This document shows, in pieces, positions 1-6,783 of a stretch of 16,626 bases of DNA (positions within the stretch are counted from its first letter, which is position 1; each line of letters begins with the position of its first letter). The stretch lies in the NCBI GenBank assembly GCA_038249305.1, contig JBBRWI010000067.1, forward strand, positions 1-16,626, read 5' to 3'. Made by a program: the position numbers and the translations under genes. This DNA comes from Humitalea sp038249305. Its GTDB lineage: Bacteria; Pseudomonadota; Alphaproteobacteria; Acetobacterales; Acetobacteraceae. The notes beneath the pieces were generated by a model. It did no database searches and was not told where the DNA came from. It saw only the letters and a program-made list of their open reading frames with translations.

Positions 1-1
1 C

Positions 2-439
2 GGCATCCGGCTGTCAGTGATCGAAGCGACCCTGCTGGGGCTGTCGCTGAACGAGGCGGCCTACCTGTCGGAGACCGTGCGTGCCGGCATCCTCTCGGTC
101 CCCAAGGGACAGGGGGAGGCGGCGACGGCGCTAGGCCTGCATTCTGTCCAGCGGTTCCGCCTGGTGGTCTGGCCGCAAGCGCTGCGGGTGATCATCCCGC
201 CGCTGGGCAACAGCGTGAATGGCCTGCTGAAGACCACCTCCATCGCCAGCGTCATCTCGATGGATGAACTGCTCCGACGGACGCAGATCCTGGTGCAGGA
301 ACGCTTCCTGGTGCTCGAACTGTTTACCGTCGCAGCGCTTTACTACCTGGTGATGACGACGGTGTGGGAGATGGTGCAGCGACGGCTGGAGGAGCGTTTT
401 GGGCGGGGGTATGCGGGGGACGTGGCGGCGCGGCGCTAG
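2..439 (+). CDS. Polar amino-acid ABC transporter permease, 3' end only
   Basis: This is the C-terminal 145 residues of an inner-membrane permease of the HisM/GlnP/ArtQ class, which forms the channel of an amino-acid ABC importer. The gene is open from the left edge, so its start lies outside the window. The family's EAA loop, which docks onto the ATPase, is clear: GQGEAATALG followed nine residues later by VVWP (about residues 37-58 of the visible part). Before it stands the typical stretch EAAYLSETVRAGILSVPKGQ. Hydrophobic segments around 'IIPPLGNSVNGLLKTTSIASVISM' and 'LFTVAALYYLVMTTVWEMV' are the last membrane helices. The ATPase and binding protein are probably upstream, out of view. The TAG stop is part of the CTAGAGCA end of a palindromic element, so the native C-terminus may have been altered. 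The family is certain; the particular amino acid is not. Confidence 0.93.
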   Translation, partial: GIRLSVIEATLLGLSLNEAAYLSETVRAGILSVPKGQGEAATALGLHSVQRFRLVVWPQALRVIIPPLGNSVNGLLKTTSIASVISMDELLRRTQILVQERFLVLELFTVAALYYLVMTTVWEMVQRRLEERFGRGYAGDVAARR

Positions 440-487
440 AGCAATATCGGATCAGATGGAATCATCTGATCCGATTTCTTGCTCTAG
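436..487. repeat. Palindromic element, hairpin 1 of a pair
   Basis: This is a long imperfect inverted repeat. The left arm (436-458) begins CTAGAGCA and ends ATCGGATCAGATG. The right arm (463-487) is its complement apart from a two-base length difference (AT against AGAA) near the middle. The loop is GAAT (459-462). The outer CTAG supplies the TAG stop of the upstream permease. Between two convergent genes this could act as a bidirectional terminator, although no T-run follows directly. It resembles dispersed REP-like intergenic palindromes of alphaproteobacteria, but I found no other copy in this window. Confidence 0.85.
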
Positions 488-499
488 ATTCAACGGCTT

Positions 500-541
500 C
501 TAGAGCACGAGATCGATCCACTTGGATCGATCGTGCTCTAG
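500..541. repeat. Palindromic element, hairpin 2 of a pair
   Basis: This second inverted repeat lies 12 bases after the first. The left arm (500-520) starts CTAGAGCACGA and ends GATCGATCCA. The right arm (523-541) is its complement with one or two bases missing. The apex is very tight (CT at 521-522). It shares the outer octamer CTAGAGCA with hairpin 1, but its inner sequence is different. Its right end supplies the TAG stop, on the minus strand, of the hydrolase gene. It probably forms the terminator of that gene, or one bipartite element together with hairpin 1. Confidence 0.85.
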
Positions 542-1599
542 CGCCACGGTCCCTTCGCCACCAGCCAATCCTGCACCACGCCTGCCACCACGTCGCTGTT
601 CTTGTCCATCATGATCATGTGGCTGTTGCCGCGTATGCCGCGTTCCGGCAGGTCGATGATATCGACGCTGCCACCGGCCGCCCGCACCGCTTCGGCGAAG
701 CGCACGCCATTGCCGCGGATCGTCGGCCAGCGCGGGTCCTGCGCGATGAAATCGCCATAGACCATCAGCACCGGCACATCCTTCAACGCCGCGACCCGGG
801 CCGGGTCGCCGATCGCCGCCGGTTCAACCAGCACCAGCGCCCGCACCTTGTCGGGCTTGTCCTGCGCCGCGCGCCAACCAAAAAGCCCGGCTTGGCTGTG
901 TGCGACCACGACCGAGGGCCCGACGCGGTCGAGTAGCGCGCCATAGGCCTCCTGCGTCAGCGCATCGGTGGTGGTGAAGCGCGGCACGATCTGGCGCATG
1001 AAGTTCATGTAGGACGCGCGATCGGCCGGGAACTGGTTGCCGGGCAGGGTGGTGCCGCGCTGGAACGAGCCGACGCCATCGCCAATGCGAAACCGCTCAT
1101 ACGGGTTGTCCACCGTCAGCAGCAGGTGGCTGCCGCCGGTCTGTTCCGGGATCATCGACCAGCCGGCGCGTCCGCGTTCCACCGCATCGGCCACATAAAC
1201 CGGCCAACCCCGGCGGACGAAGAAGTTCTGCCAGCCCTCACGGCCATCGGGCGTCGTCTCCCACGTCACGCCGGTCAGGCCGCCGCCGTGCCAAAGCAGC
1301 ATCGGCGCCTGGCCGCGCTGCGGCGTTGGGATCATGAACTGCGCATACATCGATCCCATCAAGTAGGTGCCATTGGGATCGACCCGCGCCGGGACGCCGC
1401 CCGGGGTGAACAGCACTTCTCGGATGGGCTGCCCGCTGACCACGACCTCGCGGCCCCCGACATGGAAGGAACCCCAGCGATCCAGCGTGACGCCGGCAGC
1501 CGGCGCCGTCTGGACCGGCGATGGCTGGGCGGCCGCGGCCTTGGCGCTCGCCGCACCGATGATCGCGGCGAAGGCGGCCGCCCTGCGTGTGGTGCTCAT
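538..1599 (-). CDS. Secreted alpha/beta-hydrolase (esterase-like)
   Basis: A 353-residue alpha/beta-hydrolase fold enzyme, probably periplasmic. The N-terminus (MSTTRRAAAFAAIIGAASAK, then AAAAQ) is a signal peptide of Tat-like or Sec type with likely cleavage near residue 25. The oxyanion-hole segment WHGGGLTG is at about 103-110. The nucleophile elbow AHSQAG places the catalytic serine at residue 235. Candidate acids are E259 in LVEP or D283 in YGDF, and the histidine is H327 in GNSHMIM. The start is supported by GGGAGC just upstream of the ATG on the minus strand. The substrate is unknown; such enzymes cleave carboxyl esters or similar bonds. It is divergent from the Bug receptor gene at 1745, with about 145 bases between them, so the two may share control. 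The stop codon lies inside hairpin 2. Confidence 0.88.
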   Translation of the reverse strand: MSTTRRAAAFAAIIGAASAKAAAAQPSPVQTAPAAGVTLDRWGSFHVGGREVVVSGQPIREVLFTPGGVPARVDPNGTYLMGSMYAQFMIPTPQRGQAPMLLWHGGGLTGVTWETTPDGREGWQNFFVRRGWPVYVADAVERGRAGWSMIPEQTGGSHLLLTVDNPYERFRIGDGVGSFQRGTTLPGNQFPADRASYMNFMRQIVPRFTTTDALTQEAYGALLDRVGPSVVVAHSQAGLFGWRAAQDKPDKVRALVLVEPAAIGDPARVAALKDVPVLMVYGDFIAQDPRWPTIRGNGVRFAEAVRAAGGSVDIIDLPERGIRGNSHMIMMDKNSDVVAGVVQDWLVAKGPWR

Positions 1600-1744
1600 C
1601 GCGTTTGCTCCCGTTTCTTGGGCGGGATCGTCGCGCGGCCGGGCCGGGGTTTCAAGTCATTCGACGCTCAACTCACCCCCTGGCGGTGCGACCCCGCCAC
1701 GTGCGATGGGGTCTTGGTCCAGAATGAAACAGGGAGAACCCTCC
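1600..1744. other. Divergent intergenic region between hydrolase and Bug receptor
   Basis: These 145 bases must carry the promoters of both divergent genes. I see no convincing -35/-10 pair. A short perfect inverted repeat, TGGCGG / CCGCCA with a 7-base loop (1681-1699), is the only structure that stands out and could be an operator. In a GC-rich genome it may also be chance. Confidence 0.3.
1731..1737 (+). promoter_or_regulatory. Ribosome binding site deciding a GTG start
   Basis: AGGGAGA lies seven bases before GTG 1745. It favours that codon over the in-frame ATG at 1724, which lies upstream of the site and has no good purine-rich stretch of its own. Confidence 0.6.
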
Positions 1745-2719
1745 GTGAACCGCCGCCACCTTCTTGCCGCTTCCACCCTCGCCCTTGCGGCGCCACGCAT
1801 CACGGTCGCCCAAGGCGCCTGGCCGGATCGCACCGTCCGCGTGATCGTGCCCTGGCCACCGGGCGGTTCCACCGACGTGCTGGTGCGCATGTACTGCGAG
1901 CGGTTGCAGGCGTTGCTAGGCCAGACTTTCCTGGTAGAGAATCGTGGCGGCGCCGGCGGCAACATCGGCATCGACGCGACCGCCAAGGCGGCCCCGGACG
2001 GCTATACCTTCGGCATCGCCTCGATCGGGCATCTGGCGATCAACCAGTATCTCTACAGCCGCCTGCCCTACAATCCCGAGACGGACCTGCAACCCGTGGC
2101 GATCGCCTGGGACCTGCCGAACGTCGCGGTGGTCAGCAGCCAGCACAACCGGTCGCAGACGCTGGCCGAGTTCATCGCCTGGGCGAAGGCCAAGCCGGGC
2201 GGAATCACCTATGGCTCGCCGGGCGTCGGCACCACGCCGCATCTGTCGGGCGCGCTGTTCTGCGCGCGTGTCGGGATCGAGGGCACGCATGTGCCGTTCC
2301 GGGGCGCCGCGCAGACCATCCCCACGATGTTGTCGGGCGACCTGGATTTCGCATTGGACAACCTCGCCTCCTACATGTCGGTGATCCAGGAGGGCCGGAT
2401 GCGGGCTTTTGCCGTCACCTCCGGCGCGCGCTGGCCAACGCTCGACCAGGTGCCGACGATGGCCGAGGCGGGGGTGCCGAACTTCGTTGTCACCTCCTGG
2501 CAGGGCTTCTTCTTCCCCGCACGCACGCCGCGCGCCGCAGCCGACCGCCTGGGAGCAGCCTTGCGCCAGGTCGCAGAAGAACCAGCGTTGAAGGAGCGGT
2601 TCCTGCGCGCGGGGGCCGAGGCCGTCTGGTCCACGCCCGAGGCCATGACCGCGCGCGCCGCTGCCGAACGCCCGCTCTGGCAGGAAGCCGTCCGTATTTC
2701 CGGCGCCCGCGCGGACTGA
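1745..2719 (+). CDS. Bug-family tripartite tricarboxylate transporter substrate-binding protein (1)
   Basis: A periplasmic solute receptor of the Bug (TctC-like) family, 324 residues with the GTG start, which is the usual length. The N-terminus (MNRRHLLAASTLALAAPRIT, then VAQ) is a twin-arginine-like signal peptide with cleavage near residue 23. The ligand-binding loops of the family are present: VPWPPGGSTD (about 35-44) and NRGGAGGNIG (about 66-75). Further family marks are 'PDGYTFGIAS', 'HVPFRGAAQTIPTMLSGDLDFALDN' and the C-terminal 'LWQEAVRISGARAD'. An in-frame ATG at 1724 is a less likely start. No TctA or TctB membrane gene is nearby, so it is an orphan receptor. The hydantoinase gene begins 96 bases downstream on the same strand, suggesting that it captures the cyclic amide or product handled by that enzyme. 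This role is inferred only from the neighbourhood. Confidence 0.93.
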   Translation: MNRRHLLAASTLALAAPRITVAQGAWPDRTVRVIVPWPPGGSTDVLVRMYCERLQALLGQTFLVENRGGAGGNIGIDATAKAAPDGYTFGIASIGHLAINQYLYSRLPYNPETDLQPVAIAWDLPNVAVVSSQHNRSQTLAEFIAWAKAKPGGITYGSPGVGTTPHLSGALFCARVGIEGTHVPFRGAAQTIPTMLSGDLDFALDNLASYMSVIQEGRMRAFAVTSGARWPTLDQVPTMAEAGVPNFVVTSWQGFFFPARTPRAAADRLGAALRQVAEEPALKERFLRAGAEAVWSTPEAMTARAAAERPLWQEAVRISGARAD

Positions 2720-2721
2720 TC

Positions 2722-2755
2722 CGGCCGCCGCCGCCCAATTTCGGGGCGGCGGCCG
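2722..2755 (+). terminator. GC-rich stem-loop after Bug receptor 1
   Basis: An 11-base-pair perfect stem, CGGCCGCCGCC (2722-2732) with GGCGGCGGCCG (2745-2755), encloses a 12-base loop and starts two bases after the stop codon. No T-run follows, so it is not a textbook intrinsic terminator. It may attenuate read-through into the hydantoinase gene or protect the 3' end of the upstream message. Confidence 0.45.
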
Positions 2756-2815
2756 CTTGCCCTGCGCGGGACCACGCCCGAAACTGCGCATCATCGCAGC
2801 GGAGCAACATCCCCC

Positions 2816-4264
2816 ATGGCCACCTTCGACCTGGCGATTCGCGGCGGCACCGTCGCCACCGGCCACGGCAGCATCGCCTGCGACATCGGCATTCGCGACG
2901 GCCGCATCGCCGCCCTGGCGACCAGCATCACCAATGCCGACCGCGTGTTGGATGCGGCGGGCTTGCTGGTGATTCCGGGCGGCGTGGACAGCCATTGCCA
3001 CATCGCCCAGGCCGAGGCGAACGGCTCCCGCCATGAGGAAAGCTTTGTCACTGCAAGCAATTCGGCCTTCCTGGGCGGCACCACCTCGGTCGTCACCTTC
3101 ATTCCGCACTTCAAGGGTGGCGCCCTGGCCCCACAGGTCGCCGATGCGATGGCGCAAGCCGCGTCCTCGATGCTGGATTATGCGTTTCACCAGATCATCG
3201 CCGACCCGACGGATGCGGTTCTGGCTGAAATCCCGGGCCTGGTCGCGCGCGGTATCCGCAGCCTTAAGGTGTTCCTGACCTACGAACCGCTGCACCTGAC
3301 CGACGCCGACTACCTCAAGGTGCTGCTGGCAGCGCGCAGGAACGGCTGCCTGGTGACCGTGCACTGCGAGAATTTCGACGCGATTGGCTGGCGCACGCAG
3401 GCGCTGCTGGATGCCGGGCTGACCGCGCCCAAATACCATGCCTGGTCCCGCCCGCCCGTGGTGGAACGCGAGGCGACGCATCGCGCCATCGCGCTGGCGG
3501 AATTGGTCGATCAGCCGATCCAGGTGTTCCACGTCTCCTGCGCCGAGGCTGCCGAGGAAATCGCCCGCGCCCAGGTGCGCGGCGTGAAGGTGTGGGGCGA
3601 GACCTGCCCGCAGTATCTGGCACTGACCGCCGACCACATGGACCGCCAGGGGTTCGAGGGTGCGAAGTTCATGTGCAGCCCGGCGCCGCGTGACATCGCG
3701 GAACAAGGGCGGGTGTGGGAGATGATCCGTCGCGGCGTGCTGGATGTGGTGTCCTCCGACCACTGCGGCTTTTCCTTCGCCGGTGACCAAGGCAAGGCGA
3801 TGAACGGGCGCGCGGCGTCCTTCCGCGATATCCCCAACGGTATCCCCGGCATCGCGGCACGACTGCCGATCCTGTTTTCCGAGGGCGTCGCCAAGGGGCG
3901 CATCGGGCTGGATGACTTCGTGAACCTGACCTCGGCCAATGCCGCGCGGCTGATGGGGCTGTATCCGCAGAAGGGCGCGATCCTGCCTGGCAGTGATGCC
4001 GATCTGGTGCTGTGGGACCCGGCCCAGAAACGCACACTGACCAACGACATCATGGGCCACGCGATCGACTACACGCCCTATGAGGGGCTGGAGGTGACCG
4101 GCTGGCCGGTTGCGACGCTGCGGCGCGGGGAAGTTGTGATGCAGGATGGCCGCGTGCAGGCAGAACCGGGATCGGGCCGGTTCCTGCCGCGCGGGCCCTA
4201 TGCCTTCATCCGCCCGACCGGCCGATTGGCCAATGGTTTTGACGCGGCACCCTGGCCCGTCTGA
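2816..4264 (+). CDS. Dihydropyrimidinase / D-hydantoinase-type cyclic amidohydrolase
   Basis: A cytoplasmic amidohydrolase of 482 residues, matching the usual 460-490 of dihydropyrimidinases and hydantoinases, which open cyclic ureides to N-carbamoyl amino acids. The binuclear metal site is complete: the HxH pair H60/H62 in GGVDSHCHI, the carbamylated-lysine candidate K151 in SLKVFLTYE (with Y156), H183 in VHCEN, H239 in FHVSCAEA and D315 in SSDHCGF. The C-terminal 'GAILPGSDADLVLWDP' is the typical return to the small beta domain. No signal peptide is seen. The start ATG has GGAG 11 bases upstream. The TGA stop overlaps the ATG of the next gene (TGATG), indicating translational coupling to the racemase-like protein. 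Whether it acts on dihydropyrimidines, 5-substituted hydantoins or another ring cannot be decided here. Allantoinase is less likely by motif context. Confidence 0.94.
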   Translation: MATFDLAIRGGTVATGHGSIACDIGIRDGRIAALATSITNADRVLDAAGLLVIPGGVDSHCHIAQAEANGSRHEESFVTASNSAFLGGTTSVVTFIPHFKGGALAPQVADAMAQAASSMLDYAFHQIIADPTDAVLAEIPGLVARGIRSLKVFLTYEPLHLTDADYLKVLLAARRNGCLVTVHCENFDAIGWRTQALLDAGLTAPKYHAWSRPPVVEREATHRAIALAELVDQPIQVFHVSCAEAAEEIARAQVRGVKVWGETCPQYLALTADHMDRQGFEGAKFMCSPAPRDIAEQGRVWEMIRRGVLDVVSSDHCGFSFAGDQGKAMNGRAASFRDIPNGIPGIAARLPILFSEGVAKGRIGLDDFVNLTSANAARLMGLYPQKGAILPGSDADLVLWDPAQKRTLTNDIMGHAIDYTPYEGLEVTGWPVATLRRGEVVMQDGRVQAEPGSGRFLPRGPYAFIRPTGRLANGFDAAPWPV

Positions 4265-5001
4265 TGCGGATTCTCGTCGCCAACGCGAATACCACCCAGG
4301 GCATCACCGACCTCTGCGCCGCTGCCGCGCGCGGGGCGGCCTCGGCGGGAACCGAGATCATCCCCGTAACGCCACGCTTCGGCCCTGCGGTGATCAGCAC
4401 GCGGGCCGAAAACATCATCGCGGGGCACGCGCTGCTGGAACGCCTGGCCGATTACGCGGGTGCCGTCGATGCCGTGGTGCTCGCGGTCAGCCACGATACG
4501 GCGCTGGAGGCGGCGCGGCAGTTGATGCCCTGCCCGGTGGTGGGCATGACCGAGGCCGCCTGTTTTTCGGCATGCCTGGTCGGCGCCCGCTTTGGGCTGG
4601 TCACCTTCGGCGGCATCGAAACCTATCGCGAAAGGATCGGCCAGCACGGGCTGGCGGGGCGGCTGTCTGGGCTGGTCGGCGTGGCTGCGACTCCGCAGGA
4701 GACGCTTGCCGATCCGGTCGGTGTGGAGGCCAAGGTGCTGGCCGGCATCACCACCCTGGTTGCGGGCGGCGCGGATGCGGTGGTGCTGGGCGGCGCTGCA
4801 TTGGCCGGCATGGCGCCACGCCTGCAGGGGCGGGTACCGATGCCGCTGCTGGATGGGATTGTCTGCGCGGTCAGGTTGGCGGAGATGCTGGTCGGCCTCG
4901 GCCTCCCGAAACCGGGCGCGGGGTCGCTGGCGCCACCAAAGGGGCGCGCCAGTATCGGCCTGTCGGGGCCGCTCGCGGCCATGCTGGTCGGGCCGGGCTG
5001 A
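4264..5001 (+). CDS. Asp/Glu/hydantoin racemase family protein lacking the usual cysteines
   Basis: A 245-residue protein of the aspartate/glutamate/hydantoin racemase superfamily. The opening MRILVANANTT (usual I-N-P/N-x-N-T pattern), 'PVVGMTEAA' and 'FGLVTF' are family marks. Hydantoin racemases use two cysteines, Cys76 and Cys181 in the Sinorhizobium enzyme. By alignment by eye the first position here is V75 in LAVSHDTAL (usual ACFxDPGL), and the second is G177 in VVLGGAALAG (usual VVLGCAG). The remaining cysteines (18, 90, 100, 104, 201) do not fall at these sites. It may therefore not racemise by the two-base cysteine mechanism. It could be an isomerase or lyase variant or a non-catalytic partner. 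It is translationally coupled to the hydantoinase by a one-base overlap, so its role is likely in the same pathway. The family call is firm and the activity is open. Confidence 0.88.
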   Translation: MRILVANANTTQGITDLCAAAARGAASAGTEIIPVTPRFGPAVISTRAENIIAGHALLERLADYAGAVDAVVLAVSHDTALEAARQLMPCPVVGMTEAACFSACLVGARFGLVTFGGIETYRERIGQHGLAGRLSGLVGVAATPQETLADPVGVEAKVLAGITTLVAGGADAVVLGGAALAGMAPRLQGRVPMPLLDGIVCAVRLAEMLVGLGLPKPGAGSLAPPKGRASIGLSGPLAAMLVGPG

Positions 5002-5014
5002 CTGCGGGCCGGCC

Positions 5015-5290
5015 ATGGCCGCGGGCAAGGATTTCCTTCAGGTCGAAGTCGCCAGCCGTGCGGACTGGCGCGCATCGCCGATGCGAGGGCCAGCGGGTTG
5101 TGGCTGGAGGCGCTGACGGTGCCAGGGGACTTGACCGCCGCCCCGGCAGCCCGGCCCGCGGCCCGAGGGCATTGGACGCCTTCCCACACTCGGCCCGGCG
5201 CGGGATCGTCGGATGGATCACCCTGGCGAAGGCGGCCGCGACGCGTGCCCGGCGTTTGCTGCCGACGGCGAAGGCCGCGGGGGTGATCGG
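5015..5290 (+). pseudogene. Degraded YdeI/OmpD-associated (OmdA) family gene
   Basis: Three consecutive pieces in three frames read as one YdeI-family protein. An N-terminal piece starts at ATG 5015 (MAAGKDFLQVEVASRADWR, to about 5071). A second piece runs 5071-5175 (IADARASGLWLEALTVPGDL, then TAAPAARPAARGHW). A third runs from 5175 (DAFPHSARRGIVGWITLAKA, then AATRARRLLPTAKAAG). This order matches the family's N-terminus and C-terminal domain; roughly the central half, with the conserved substrate-facing region, is missing. Between pieces two and three, adding back a single G at 5173-5175 restores GHWDAFPHSARRGI, so a one-base deletion is apparent. The 3' end runs without a stop into the antisense of the oxidoreductase gene. 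Family members (about 190 residues) have been linked to envelope or bacteriocin protection. This copy is surely non-functional. The family assignment is from memory of the pattern. Confidence 0.72.
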
Positions 5291-6718
5291 CTATTCTGCC
5301 GCGATCCGCGACGGGTCCAGCTCCACCTGCTTCAGGTCATAGGCGTTCAGATCGGTCCAAAGCCGCGGCAGATCCGCCGCGAACAGCCCCCGCGTCACCG
5401 CCGCTGCAAGCCGGGGCACCGCGATCGCCATGGCGTTGATCGATGACCCGGCTGGACCAAAGGACAGCGCGGTGCCGATCCCGAACAGGTGGATATCGGC
5501 GATCCATGGTGTTTCGCCGGCGCGCTTTTCCGTGAAGGCATAGCCGGTGTCGAGATAAGGAAACCGCCCGATCCGTTCGTTGGTCTCCTCGGGCGGCGGG
5601 GTGTAGCGGTCGGCCCAGGTTGCGATGTTGTCCGCGCATCCCGCCAGCATCGGCACGGCGGCTGCATCCATCAGTGCCCCCGTGCCGCAGATCACATGAT
5701 CGGCGGCGAAATCCCCGCGCGGCGTTTCCAGCACAACGCCCGCGCCCACGGTCCGCGCGCCGGTCCAGGGCCGCCCGACATGCATGAAGAAATGCGGGAA
5801 ACGCATGACCCGCGCATAGGTATCGGACGGAAAGCCTTCGCGCAGGCCCAGAATCTTGCTCATGAAACGCCAGCGCCAGGCATCGTCCATCTCGTGCATG
5901 TGGCGCAGGAAGCCGGCAAAGGTCAGCCAGCGGTAAGGCTGGATGACCATCGGCTCGGCCCTTCGGCAGAACAGGTGCACCTCGGCGGCCCCCGCCTCCA
6001 ACGCCGCCGCAGCATTGTCGAAGGCCGAGGCGCCGGCCCCCAGCACCGCGACCCGACGCCCGCGCAGAGCCGGGAAATCGATGTCATCGGCGCTATGGTT
6101 GCGCAGCCCCGCCGGCAGGGCCGCGATGAAATCGGGCATCCACCAGCGCCCGGCGCCTTCCTGGCCCGTCGCCAGGATCACCTTGCGCGCGAAGAGCACG
6201 CCGTTGGAGGTTTCGACCGACAGGCAGGCCAGGCCGTCATCGGTTCGGGCCGGCCCGATCGGCCCCGCTGTCACCCCGTTGCGCACCGGCACGCCCGTCA
6301 CCCGCCGCACCCACAGCAGGTAGTCGTTCCACTGTTCCGTGGCGATCCAGCGCAGGGCCTCGAAGTGGGCCGCGCCGAACTGGGCTTCGTGCCACGCCTG
6401 GTAGGTCATCGACGGCACCTTGAGATCCGGTCCCGTCTGGTCTTTCCACGACCGCAGGGTCGGCATCCTGCCAAAGGTCACCCAAGGGCCCTCGCGGCCA
6501 TGGTCGGCGCGGTCAATGACCAGGATGCTTTCCACCTTGTCGCGCTTCAGCGCGAAAGCGGCCGCGATGCCGCATTGCCCGGCGCCGATGATCAGGCAGT
6601 CGAGCACAGCCTGGCCGCCGCTGGTTTTCGGCACCAGCCAGGGCGCCCGCGGATGGGCGGTGAGGTCCAGGTCGCGGGCGACATCGGCTTCCAAATCGGT
6701 AAGGCTGCGCGGCGGCAT
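5291..6718 (-). CDS. FAD-dependent NAD(P)-binding oxidoreductase (flavin monooxygenase-like)
   Basis: A 475-residue two-dinucleotide-binding-domain flavoprotein, related to flavin-containing and Baeyer-Villiger-type monooxygenases. The FAD-binding Rossmann motif IIGAGQCG is at about 43-50, following an N-terminal extension of about 40 residues. The second, NADPH-binding motif VLGAGASA is at about 225-232. ILATGQ (181-186) and 'VICGTGALM' (about 342-350) are the usual ATG-type motifs that end each nucleotide-binding unit. 'GREGPWVTFGRMPTLRSWKD' and 'FGIGTALSFGPAGSSINAMA' are well-conserved-looking but have no function I can name. The Baeyer-Villiger fingerprint FxGxxxHxxxW is not seen. It follows the TAXI receptor on the same strand with a 65-base gap, so the two are probably co-transcribed. 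The substrate is unknown. The TAG stop at 5291-5293 abuts the YdeI relic. Confidence 0.87.
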   Translation of the reverse strand: MPPRSLTDLEADVARDLDLTAHPRAPWLVPKTSGGQAVLDCLIIGAGQCGIAAAFALKRDKVESILVIDRADHGREGPWVTFGRMPTLRSWKDQTGPDLKVPSMTYQAWHEAQFGAAHFEALRWIATEQWNDYLLWVRRVTGVPVRNGVTAGPIGPARTDDGLACLSVETSNGVLFARKVILATGQEGAGRWWMPDFIAALPAGLRNHSADDIDFPALRGRRVAVLGAGASAFDNAAAALEAGAAEVHLFCRRAEPMVIQPYRWLTFAGFLRHMHEMDDAWRWRFMSKILGLREGFPSDTYARVMRFPHFFMHVGRPWTGARTVGAGVVLETPRGDFAADHVICGTGALMDAAAVPMLAGCADNIATWADRYTPPPEETNERIGRFPYLDTGYAFTEKRAGETPWIADIHLFGIGTALSFGPAGSSINAMAIAVPRLAAAVTRGLFAADLPRLWTDLNAYDLKQVELDPSRIAAE

Positions 6719-6783
6719 GGGGCGGTCCGTCGTTCGTGTCGCTTTGGAATGGGGGCGGATCGCGCCGGCCGCAACGCCCGATC

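Noticed and set aside
1126..3036. Plus-strand open frame of 636 codons
   Set aside because: It crosses the hydrolase antisense and the Bug receptor in the wrong frame, is arginine- and proline-rich and has no domain.
1916..4060. Long minus-strand open frame of 714 codons opposite Bug receptor 1 and the hydantoinase
   Set aside because: It is antisense to two genes with full family motifs, is rich in R, A, G, H and Q, and has no recognisable domain. Such frames are common opposite GC-rich genes.
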